A stretch of 5,317 bases of DNA from JBQTJJ01 sp052387235. Its GTDB lineage: Bacteria > Actinomycetota > Acidimicrobiia > Acidimicrobiales > GCA-2861595. The position numbers and the translations under genes are program-made. Location: the NCBI GenBank assembly GCA_052387235.1, contig JBQTJJ010000170.1:1-5317 (forward strand), in the 5' to 3' direction. Shown piece by piece: positions 1-4,929 of the stretch (its first letter is position 1; the number at the start of each line of letters is the position of its first letter). Under the pieces are notes generated by a model. It saw nothing but the letters and a program-made list of their open reading frames with translations. It was not told where the DNA came from and did no database searches.

Positions 1-1
1 G

Positions 2-47
2 ACTGGTAGCGGGATCGGTCCCCCTGGCCACCGATCCCGCTACCAGT
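2..47. repeat. Perfect 18-bp inverted repeat (stem-loop)
   Basis: The arms 2-19 and 30-47 are exact reverse complements (18 of 18 pairs) around a 10-nt C-rich loop (20-29). The base pair outside the stem (1/48) does not match, so the repeat ends sharply. No T-run follows on either strand, so it is not a canonical intrinsic terminator. U-tract-less terminators are common in actinobacteria, so it may end a plus-strand gene lying left of the window. It could instead be a mobile or intergenic palindromic repeat. The structure is certain; the function is not. Confidence 0.8.
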
Positions 48-64
48 GCGGGCCGCTTCCTCGC

Positions 65-100
65 AAAAAAAAGACCGACGGCGCCCGAAGGCGCCGTCGG
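65..100 (-). terminator. Intrinsic terminator of the nth/secreted-protein unit
   Basis: Read on the minus strand, 100-75 forms a perfect 11-bp GC-rich stem closed by a C(UUCG)G tetraloop, an unusually stable loop. It is followed by TC and then eight consecutive T's (72-65). This is the classic Rho-independent layout, 50 nt past the stop codon of the secreted-protein gene, and so marks the end of the minus-strand transcript. On the plus strand the A-run precedes the stem, so it would not terminate in that direction. Confidence 0.93.
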
Positions 101-124
101 CCGAGCGGCGGCGGGACCGCTCTG

Positions 125-149
125 GGGACGAGAGGCGGGGACTCGTCCC
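125..149 (-). other. Stem-loop directly after a stop codon
   Basis: An exact 8-bp stem (125-132 with 142-149) with a 9-nt purine-rich loop lies immediately next to the TGA stop (152-150) of the secreted-protein gene. No T-run follows it. It would form in the 3' untranslated region, upstream of the strong terminator at 65-100. It could protect the mRNA end or be a second, weaker termination point. Only the pairing is seen; the role is inferred. Confidence 0.5.
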
Positions 150-782
150 TCAGTCGTTAGGAACGCCGCCCGGGCCGGCGTTGTTCCCGCGCCCGCGCTT
201 GGCCTCGGGATCCCGCTGCAGGACGTGCAGCGCCCTGCCGTCCCGGGACACCACCACCGCCCCCCGGCCCTCCACGATGTCGGCCGCGCCGGCGATCCCG
301 TGGTACGTGGTGTCCGGCGTGAGGGCGATGGTGACCCTGGGCCCGTCCGGGCGCTCGAGCACGATCCGGGACGAGTCGGTGGCCTCGTCCACCTTGCCCC
401 TGTCGAAGGTGACCTCCTGCCAGCCGCCCTCGCCGTTCGGCACGATCACCGTGCCGTGCACGGCCCGGCCCAGGGCGAAGGGCAGGCCGGCCTTGTGGTG
501 CCCGGGACGGCCGGGGTGGCGGCCGGGCCGCACGCCGGCGGTGGCGAAGCAGGCCTGGCGGGCGCCACGGTTGTCGCCCGCCGCCTCGAGGCAGGTGCGC
601 AGCGCCGCCCGCCTGGCCCGGCGCTCCTCCTCGGTGGGGGGCGCCGGCGGGGTGGTGGCTTCGGTGGACTGGGCCGCGGTCACCACGGTGGGCCGGGCGG
701 CGGGCCCGTTGGCCCAGGCCACGGCGCCGCCGGCCAGCACCAGCCCGGCGACCACGAACACGGCGGCGTTGCGCTTCAGCAT
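150..782 (-). CDS. Secreted small protein of unknown function
   Basis: A 210-aa protein starting MLKRN, followed by a hydrophobic stretch (residues 6-22) and an AWA-N site near residue 24/25. This is a good Sec signal peptide, so the mature part should be exported. Residues 35-100 are rich in Ala, Pro, Arg and Thr, with two cysteines (C64, C78) that could pair outside the cell. Residues 107-190 look like a compact beta-rich domain: a 'GTV' strand, a 'V(T)FDRGKV' strand, 'RIVLERPDG', 'VTIALTPDTTYHGI' and 'VVVSRDGRALHVLQR'. The style resembles actinobacterial DUF5666-like extracellular domains, but I cannot assign a family firmly. The start is fixed by the signal peptide and a strong SD 5 nt upstream. 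It lies 49 bp downstream of nth on the same strand with no visible promoter between, so cotranscription is likely. No catalytic motif is visible. Confidence 0.85.
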   Translation of the reverse strand: MLKRNAAVFVVAGLVLAGGAVAWANGPAARPTVVTAAQSTEATTPPAPPTEEERRARRAALRTCLEAAGDNRGARQACFATAGVRPGRHPGRPGHHKAGLPFALGRAVHGTVIVPNGEGGWQEVTFDRGKVDEATDSSRIVLERPDGPRVTIALTPDTTYHGIAGAADIVEGRGAVVVSRDGRALHVLQRDPEAKRGRGNNAGPGGVPND

Positions 783-787
783 CTCGG

Positions 788-793
788 CTCCTC
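788..793 (-). promoter_or_regulatory. Strong Shine-Dalgarno site of the secreted-protein gene
   Basis: On the minus strand this reads GAGGAG, 5 nt before the ATG at 782-780. It is one of the few classical ribosome binding sites in this window and supports the chosen start. Several neighbouring genes appear leaderless or poorly led, so this gene depends on its own SD within a transcript coming from nth. Confidence 0.8.
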
Positions 794-831
794 GGTCGGG
801 GGACTGGGGCCATCGTCGGCCTCCCCCGTGA

Positions 832-1545
832 TCAATCTTGGCGGGAACCTGTGAGGGAAGTGTGAGCGCCCGGGCCGGCGGGCCGGGGCCGGGCCGGCGC
901 CAGCGATGAGGGGCAGAAGTCGGCCAGCACGCAGTCCTCGCAGCGGGGCCGGCGGGAGGCGCACACCCGCCGTCCGTGCAGGATGAGCCGGAGGCTGAGG
1001 GCGCCCCGCTCGCCGGCCGGCACCATGGCGTCGAGGTCGGCCTCCACCTTCACCGGGTCGTCGTTGGTGGTGAGACCGAGGCGGCGGCTCAGCCGGCCCA
1101 CGTGGGTGTCCACCGGCAGCCCGGGCAGGCCGAAGGCCACGCTGCGCACCACGTTGGCCGTCTTGCGGCCCACGCCGGGGATGGTGACCAGGTCGGCCAT
1201 GGCCGTGGGGACCCGGCCCCCGAACCGGTCCTCCAGGGCCGTCGCCATCCCGACCAGGCTCCTGGCCTTGGCCCGGAAGAACCCGGTGGGGTGGATCAGG
1301 CGCTCCACCTCGGCCGGGTCGGCGCCGGCCAGGTCGGACGGCGTGGGGTAGCGCGCGAAGAGGGCGGGGGTGACCAGGTTGACCCGCTCGTCGGTGGTCT
1401 GGGCCGACAGGATGGTGGCGGCCAGCAGCTGGAACGGGCCGGCGTGGCGCAGCGCGCACAGCTCGGCGGCGGTGCCCGGGTACTCCGCCGCCAGCCTGGC
1501 CGCGGCCTCCCGGGCCCGTCCCTTCGGTGTCCGGGGTCGTCCCAT
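832..1545 (-). CDS. nth: Endonuclease III (Nth), DNA glycosylase/AP lyase
   Basis: This 237-aa enzyme removes oxidised pyrimidines from DNA and nicks the abasic site in base-excision repair. Seen in the sequence: 'LLAATILSAQTTD' (residues 40-52), typical of the family; the helix-hairpin-helix 'IPGVGRKTA' (122-130) with catalytic lysine K128; 'VDTHVGRLSRRLG' (145-157) with catalytic aspartate D146; and a C-terminal [4Fe-4S] loop C195-X6-C202-X2-C205-X5-C211, the exact family spacing. Length is slightly above the E. coli enzyme because of a Pro/Ala-rich tail (about 213-237). I chose ATG 1545 because the family N-terminus (basic residues, then 'LAAEYP') begins there. A second in-frame ATG at 1572 would add nine residues and overlap the divergent mshD. 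No good SD is seen; AGGGG lies only 2 nt upstream. The next gene downstream is the secreted protein, 49 bp away. Confidence 0.96.
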   Translation of the reverse strand: MGRPRTPKGRAREAAARLAAEYPGTAAELCALRHAGPFQLLAATILSAQTTDERVNLVTPALFARYPTPSDLAGADPAEVERLIHPTGFFRAKARSLVGMATALEDRFGGRVPTAMADLVTIPGVGRKTANVVRSVAFGLPGLPVDTHVGRLSRRLGLTTNDDPVKVEADLDAMVPAGERGALSLRLILHGRRVCASRRPRCEDCVLADFCPSSLAPARPRPAGPGAHTSLTGSRQD

Positions 1546-1553
1546 GACCCCTG

Positions 1554-1559
1554 TAGGTT
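1554..1559 (+). promoter_or_regulatory. Leaderless -10 element of mshD
   Basis: TAGGTT fits the actinobacterial TANNNT -10 hexamer. It ends 7 nt before the GTG at 1567, so transcription would begin at or one base before the start codon, giving a leaderless mRNA. No convincing -35 box is present, which is usual for such promoters. The AGG inside it (1555-1557), 9 nt before GTG, could alternatively serve as a weak SD. Confidence 0.5.
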
Positions 1560-1566
1560 GGCAGCT

Positions 1567-2481
1567 GTGCATCACCTCGAGGTGAAGCGGCAGATGGGCC
1601 AGGGTGACATCGCCGCCGTGAGTGAGCTGCTCGAGGTGGCGGCCCATGCCGACGGGCACGCCCCGCTCGGCGAGCACCAGTGGCTCGACCTGGTGGAGGG
1701 GGGGCGCACCGGCTTCGCCGGGCTGGTGGCCTGGGAGCCGGGCCACGACCACCCCGTGGGCTACGCCCAGGTCACCCGGGGCGAGGGCAGCTGGGCCCTC
1801 GAGTTCGTGGTGGACCCCCACCACCGCGACAGCGCCTCCACCATCGGCCACGACCTGGTGCGGGCCGCCCTGGAGGTGGTGGAGGCCGAGGGAGGCGGCC
1901 GGGTCACGCTGTGGGTCCCCAAGCCCGACGGCGACTCCGACGAGGTGGCGGCCCGGGCCGGGCTTCGCCGCAGCCGCGACCTCTACCAGATGCGCCGGCC
2001 CCTGCCGGTGGGCGAGCCCTACGAGGTCGGCGTCCGCCCGTTCGAGCCCGGCCGGGACGAGCACGCCTGGCTCGAGGTCAACAACCGGGCCTTCGCCGCC
2101 CATCCCGAGCAGGGCGGCTGGGACCTCGACACCCTGAAGCGGCGCGAGGCCGAGGCCTGGTTCGACCCCGACGGCTTCCTGCTCCACGAGCAGGGCGGGC
2201 GCCTGGCCGGGTTCTGCTGGACCAAGGTCCACACCGACCACCACGGCGACCCGGCCCTGGGCGAGATCTACGTCGTCGCCGTCGACCCCGACTTCCAGGG
2301 CCGGGGACTGGGGCGCCGGCTGGTGCTGGCCGGGCTCGACCACCTTTCCTCGCGGGGTGCCCCCACCGGCATGCTCTACGTCGACGCCTCGAACGCCGGC
2401 GCCGTCCACCTCTACCGGGACCTCGACTTCACCGTCGACCACGTGGACCGCTCCTACGTGGGCGACGTGGGCCCTACGTGA
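1567..2481 (+). CDS. mshD: Mycothiol synthase (MshD)
   Basis: MshD transfers an acetyl group from acetyl-CoA to Cys-GlcN-Ins, the last step of making mycothiol, the main low-molecular-weight thiol of actinobacteria. The 304-aa product has the family's two tandem GNAT domains. The N-terminal half (about 1-145) ends in 'DLYQMRRPLP'. The C-terminal half (about 153-304) has 'VNNRAFAAHPEQGGWDLD' (171-188), 'WFDPDGFLL' (198-206), 'GFCWTKVH' (215-222), the acetyl-CoA loop 'VDPDFQGRGLGRRL' (239-252) and 'LYVDASNAGAVHLY' (270-283). In the N-terminal domain the equivalent loop is degenerate (RDSASTIG, 87-94), in keeping with a catalytically silent first domain in this family. GTG 1567 is chosen because the protein then begins at the usual family position ('LEVKR', then 'HAPLGEH'). 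It is divergent from nth across 21 bp and its stop overlaps the convergent transporter gene. Confidence 0.95.
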   Translation: MHHLEVKRQMGQGDIAAVSELLEVAAHADGHAPLGEHQWLDLVEGGRTGFAGLVAWEPGHDHPVGYAQVTRGEGSWALEFVVDPHHRDSASTIGHDLVRAALEVVEAEGGGRVTLWVPKPDGDSDEVAARAGLRRSRDLYQMRRPLPVGEPYEVGVRPFEPGRDEHAWLEVNNRAFAAHPEQGGWDLDTLKRREAEAWFDPDGFLLHEQGGRLAGFCWTKVHTDHHGDPALGEIYVVAVDPDFQGRGLGRRLVLAGLDHLSSRGAPTGMLYVDASNAGAVHLYRDLDFTVDHVDRSYVGDVGPT

Positions 2482-3244
2482 GCGAGCCCACGCCCACCAG
2501 CCTGCCCACGGCGTAGGTGACGCCGGCGGCGAGGGCCGCTATGGCGAGCTGGCGCAGGGCCGAGCGGACGGCGGAGCGGCCGGTGAAGGCGGCCAGGGCC
2601 ATGCCGATGCCGACCGCGGCCAGGGCCCCCACGATCACCGAGGCCAGGGTGGCGGCCGTGCCCTCCGACACGAACCACGGGAACAGGGGGAGGACGGCCC
2701 CGAAGGCGAAGGCGAGGAACGACGAGCCCGCCGCCTTCTCGGGCGAGCCCAGCTCGTTGGGGTCGATGCCCAGCTCCTCGCGGGCGTGGGTCTCGAGGGC
2801 GAGCTCCGGGTCCCGCATCATGTGGGTGGCCAGCTCGTCGGCCACCTCGGCGTCGACGCCCCGCTCCCGGTAGATGGCGGCCAGCTCCCGGCGCTCGTTC
2901 TCGGGCCGGCGGTCGATCTCGATGCGCTCCAGCTCCAGCTCGCGCTCCAGCAGCTCGGACTGGGCCTTCATCGACACGTACTCGCCGGCCGCCATGGAGA
3001 ACGCCCCGGCCACCAGGCCGGCCAGGCCGGCCAGGCGCACCACGCCGGGGGCGGGGTGGGCGCCGGCCACGCCCAGGATGAGCGAGACGTTCGACACCAG
3101 ACCGTCGCTGATGCCGAACACGGCGGCGCGCGCCGCGCCCCCCTGCACGTTGCGGTGGTGGTGCTCGTGCGACGGATCGGAGGCCGGCACCGGCGAGGCG
3201 CCGGCGGACGGATCCTCGGGTCTGACCGACGGGGGCGTGGCCAT
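2474..3244 (-). CDS. VIT1/CCC1-family iron/manganese transporter
   Basis: A 256-aa membrane protein of the VIT (DUF125) family, which moves Fe2+ or Mn2+ out of the cytoplasm in exchange for protons. In order: a His-rich cytoplasmic N-terminus ('HEHHH', 27-30 region); TM1 with 'AVFGISDGLVSNVSLILGVAG' divided around the conserved D47; TM2 with 'GLVAGAFSMAAGEYVS' carrying M84 and E88; a charged helical segment rich in Glu (95-165, including 'ELELERIEIDRRPENERRELAAIY' in two parts), which matches the metal-binding cytoplasmic domain; then three more hydrophobic segments (about 174-192, 197-220, 231-250). This five-helix plan and length are normal. ATG 3244 is supported by AGGG 5 nt upstream on the minus strand and by the position of the His cluster. 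It diverges from rlmN across 21 bp and overlaps the mshD stop by 8 bp. Whether Fe or Mn is the main substrate cannot be read from sequence. Confidence 0.93.
   Translation of the reverse strand: MATPPSVRPEDPSAGASPVPASDPSHEHHHRNVQGGAARAAVFGISDGLVSNVSLILGVAGAHPAPGVVRLAGLAGLVAGAFSMAAGEYVSMKAQSELLERELELERIEIDRRPENERRELAAIYRERGVDAEVADELATHMMRDPELALETHAREELGIDPNELGSPEKAAGSSFLAFAFGAVLPLFPWFVSEGTAATLASVIVGALAAVGIGMALAAFTGRSAVRSALRQLAIAALAAGVTYAVGRLVGVGSLT
3013..3036. repeat. Short 9-bp tandem repeat inside the VIT gene
   Basis: CCAGGCCGG occurs twice in tandem (3013-3021, 3022-3030), followed by a partial third copy (3031-3036). It encodes the LAGLAGL run (residues about 71-77) at the start of TM2. 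A change of one unit would add or remove three residues in frame, so it is a candidate slippage site, though such repeats also arise simply from hydrophobic GC-rich coding sequence. Confidence 0.5.
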
Positions 3245-3252
3245 GCCGGCCC

Positions 3253-3258
3253 TAGCGT
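3253..3258 (+). promoter_or_regulatory. Leaderless -10 element of rlmN
   Basis: TAGCGT fits TANNNT and ends exactly 7 nt before the GTG start at 3266, the same offset as at mshD. A leaderless rlmN transcript is predicted. A GAGGG run lies only about 1 nt before the GTG, too close for a normal SD, which favours the leaderless reading. Confidence 0.5.
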
Positions 3259-3259
3259 A
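3254..3259 (-). promoter_or_regulatory. Divergent -10 element of the VIT gene
   Basis: The minus strand reads TACGCT, also TANNNT, ending 9 nt before the ATG at 3244. It overlaps the rlmN -10 by five of six bases (core TAGCGTA), so one short symmetric element may serve both directions. No clear -35 is seen. The AGGG that follows could act as an SD on a very short leader. Confidence 0.4.
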
Positions 3260-3265
3260 GAGGGC

Positions 3266-4309
3266 GTGGCCCGCTACGACGTGACCCTCGACGAGCTGGC
3301 CGCCCTGCTCCCGGGCGAGCCCGCCTACCGGGCCCGCCAGGTGTGGGAGGGCCTGCGCCGGGGCGACGAGCCGGGCGGCCTCACCACCCTCCCCCGCCCG
3401 CTCCGGGAGCGCCTGGGGGCCGAGCCGGCACTGGCCCCGGCCCTCGGCCTCGACGCCGAGGTGACGTCGGAGCAGGGGTCCACGGTCAAGTGGCGCTGGC
3501 GCCTGCACGACGGGCGCATGATCGAGACGGTCCTCATGCACTACCCGGGCCGCACCACCGTGTGCGTGTCCAGCCAGGCCGGGTGCGCCATGGGGTGCGG
3601 GTTCTGCGCCACCGGCCAGGCCGGGTTCGACCGCAACCTCACCACGGGCGAGATCGTGGAGCAGGTGGTGCGGGCCGGCGCCGAGGCCGCACGGGGCGGC
3701 CGGCGCCTGTCCAACGTGGTGTTCATGGGGATGGGCGAGCCCCTGGCCAACCTGGACAGGGTGTGGCCGGCGGTGGAGCGGATCCACGGCGACCTGGGCC
3801 TGTCGGCCCGCCACCTGACCCTCTCCACCATCGGCATCATCCCCGGCATCCGGCGCCTGGCGGCCGAGCCGCTCCCGGTCAACCTGGCCGTGTCCCTCCA
3901 CGCCGCCGACGACGCCCTGCGCGACGAGCTGGTCCCGATCAACCGGCGCTATCCCCTTGTCCCGCTGCTCGAGGCGTGCCGGCAGTGGGTGGACGCCAAG
4001 GGCCGGCGCCTGTCGTTCGAGTGGGCCCTGATCGACGGCGTGAACGACCGGCCCGCCGACGCCGGCCGGCTGGCCGGGCTGGCCCGCTCCGTGCGGGCCC
4101 ACGTCAACCTGATCCCCCTCAACCCCACGCCGGGCTACCGCACGCGGGGAACGCCGCCGGCCCGGGTGCGGGCCTTCTGCGACCTGCTGGTGTCGCTCGG
4201 CGTGAACGCCACCGTGCGCCGCAACCGCGGCACCGGCATCGACGCCGCCTGCGGGCAGCTGGCGGCCGGCGGGGCCCCGGGGCCGTCCCTCGGTTCGCGC
4301 GGGCGATGA
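3266..4309 (+). CDS. rlmN: RlmN, dual rRNA/tRNA adenine C2-methyltransferase
   Basis: A radical-SAM enzyme that methylates C2 of adenine 2503 in 23S rRNA and of A37 in some tRNAs, tuning translational accuracy. The 347-aa product matches the family's length. Seen: 'AYRARQVWEGL' (20-30) in the N-terminal accessory domain; 'IETVLMHY' with E87; 'VCVSSQAGCAMGCGFCATGQ' giving the [4Fe-4S] motif C107-X3-C111-X2-C114, preceded by C100 (E. coli C118 position); 'VVFMGMGEPL' (151-160), the SAM-binding GEP motif; 'LSTIGIIPGI' (186-195); 'NLAVSLHA' (206-213); 'FEWALIDGVND' (251-261); and 'RGTGIDAACGQL' (321-332), whose C329 is the methyl-carrying cysteine (E. coli C355). GTG 3266 is used because the family start ('RYDVTLDEL') follows at once. 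No key residue is missing. Its stop overlaps the start of the next gene (ATGA). Confidence 0.97.
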   Translation: MARYDVTLDELAALLPGEPAYRARQVWEGLRRGDEPGGLTTLPRPLRERLGAEPALAPALGLDAEVTSEQGSTVKWRWRLHDGRMIETVLMHYPGRTTVCVSSQAGCAMGCGFCATGQAGFDRNLTTGEIVEQVVRAGAEAARGGRRLSNVVFMGMGEPLANLDRVWPAVERIHGDLGLSARHLTLSTIGIIPGIRRLAAEPLPVNLAVSLHAADDALRDELVPINRRYPLVPLLEACRQWVDAKGRRLSFEWALIDGVNDRPADAGRLAGLARSVRAHVNLIPLNPTPGYRTRGTPPARVRAFCDLLVSLGVNATVRRNRGTGIDAACGQLAAGGAPGPSLGSRGR

Positions 4310-4680
4310 GCGAGACTGGCGGCATGGAGACCCGGCGCTGGACCAACCCCAGCCAACCCCAGACCCTGCAGATCGCCGTCTTCCTCCTCTACGCCAACGC
4401 CGTGTTCACGATCTTCTACCTCCTGCAGGCCGGCGTGTTCCCGCTGCTGTTCCTCCTGGCGGCGGGCGGCTCGGTGGCCGGCGGCTACGGCATCGCCAAC
4501 GAGCAGAAGTGGGGGTACCTCCTCGGTGTGGCGATGGCCTTCTTCCCCTTCGGCCTGCGTCTCTACTACGGCGTCGGCGTCTTCTCCACCGGCCTCATCA
4601 ACCTGATGTTCGAGGTGGCCCTGGTGGCGCTCCTGCTCCACCAGCAGAGCCGCGACTACCAGCGCCTCTGGTTCAAGTAA
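4306..4680 (+). CDS. Small four-helix membrane protein, unknown function
   Basis: A 124-aa protein with a polar N-terminus (1-20) and four predicted membrane helices at about 21-42, 44-63, 68-88 and 92-112, ending in a charged tail ('QQSRDYQRLWFK'). Aromatic and aliphatic residues dominate ('LLYANAVFTIFYLLQAG', 'GVAMAFFPFGLRLYYGVGVF'). I recognise no family or catalytic motif. ATG 4306 overlaps the rlmN stop as ATGA, which suggests translational coupling to rlmN; no separate promoter or SD is visible. ATG 4324 (residue 7) is an alternative start that would leave the hydrophobic part unchanged. The coupling implies coexpression with rlmN but not necessarily shared function. Confidence 0.8.
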   Translation: MSETGGMETRRWTNPSQPQTLQIAVFLLYANAVFTIFYLLQAGVFPLLFLLAAGGSVAGGYGIANEQKWGYLLGVAMAFFPFGLRLYYGVGVFSTGLINLMFEVALVALLLHQQSRDYQRLWFK

Positions 4681-4706
4681 GCGCCGCGGGCGATCCGGGC
4701 ATTCGA

Positions 4707-4723
4707 GACGGGGACTCCCTGTC
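4707..4723 (+). terminator. Weak stem-loop after the membrane-protein gene
   Basis: Arms 4707-4713 and 4717-4723 pair over 7 bp (one G-U) around a 3-nt loop, 27 bp past the stop at 4680. No T-run follows. It sits where the rlmN transcript should end and just before the next promoter, so termination is plausible, but the evidence is slight. Confidence 0.3.
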
Positions 4724-4743
4724 GTGCGCGCGTAACAGATTGA

Positions 4744-4749
4744 TACACT
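4744..4749 (+). promoter_or_regulatory. Leaderless -10 element of the small accessory operon
   Basis: TACACT, within GATACACT, is a very good extended TANNNT match in a locally AT-richer stretch (4733-4749). It ends 6 nt before GTG 4756, so the predicted transcription start is the G of the start codon itself. The upstream -35 region has at best a poor match (CTGTCG, 4719-4724). This is the most convincing promoter in the window. Confidence 0.62.
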
Positions 4750-4755
4750 CCGACC

Positions 4756-4920
4756 GTGCCGCGGAGTGAGGTGAGGCTCAGCTACGACGAAGCGATGGCG
4801 GTGTGCCTCCTTCTCGCGGAAGCGGCCGACGCCAGGCTCGATCTTGGCGAGCTCGGCGATACCTGGGCCGAGGAAGCCCGCCTCATGATCGAACTGATCC
4901 TCAACCGCACAGATGACTGA
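4756..4920 (+). CDS. Small acidic protein of unknown function (54 aa)
   Basis: Starting at GTG 4756 the frame reads 54 residues: a short basic head (MPRSEVR), then 'LSYDEAMAVCLLLAEAADARL', a Gly/Asp turn ('DLGELGDTW') and 'AEEARLMIELILNRTDD'. This suggests two amphipathic helices joined by a loop, acidic overall, with no membrane segment and one cysteine (C17). I do not recognise it. Support for it being real comes from context: a leaderless promoter placed exactly at its GTG, and a stop codon that runs into the SD (GAGG, 4919-4922) of the next gene, 9 bp away, so the two form an operon. It could be a partner or modulator of the helix-turn-helix protein downstream; that is inference. Codon choice is less G/C-biased at third positions than in rlmN or mshD. 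Confidence 0.6.
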   Translation: MPRSEVRLSYDEAMAVCLLLAEAADARLDLGELGDTWAEEARLMIELILNRTDD

Positions 4921-4929
4921 GGCAGACCG

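Noticed and set aside
1..149. The tandem hairpins as a CRISPR or integron-type array
   Set aside because: The three stem-loops have unrelated sequences and no repeat-spacer regularity.
832..2442. A 536-codon minus-strand frame extending nth through mshD
   Set aside because: The part beyond 1545 reads as Val/Gly/His-rich low-complexity protein antisense to mshD, a typical GC-rich shadow.
976..2481. A 501-codon plus-strand open frame extending mshD far upstream
   Set aside because: Codons before 1567 are antisense to nth, which has all catalytic and cluster residues; MshD homology begins right after 1567.
2474..4102. A 542-codon minus frame extending the VIT gene across rlmN
   Set aside because: The extension is antisense to a complete rlmN; the VIT N-terminus with its His cluster and an SD-like AGGG fit the start at 3244.
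2357..4309. A 650-codon plus frame upstream of rlmN
   Set aside because: Codons before 3266 are out of frame with mshD and antisense to VIT; RlmN homology starts at 3266.
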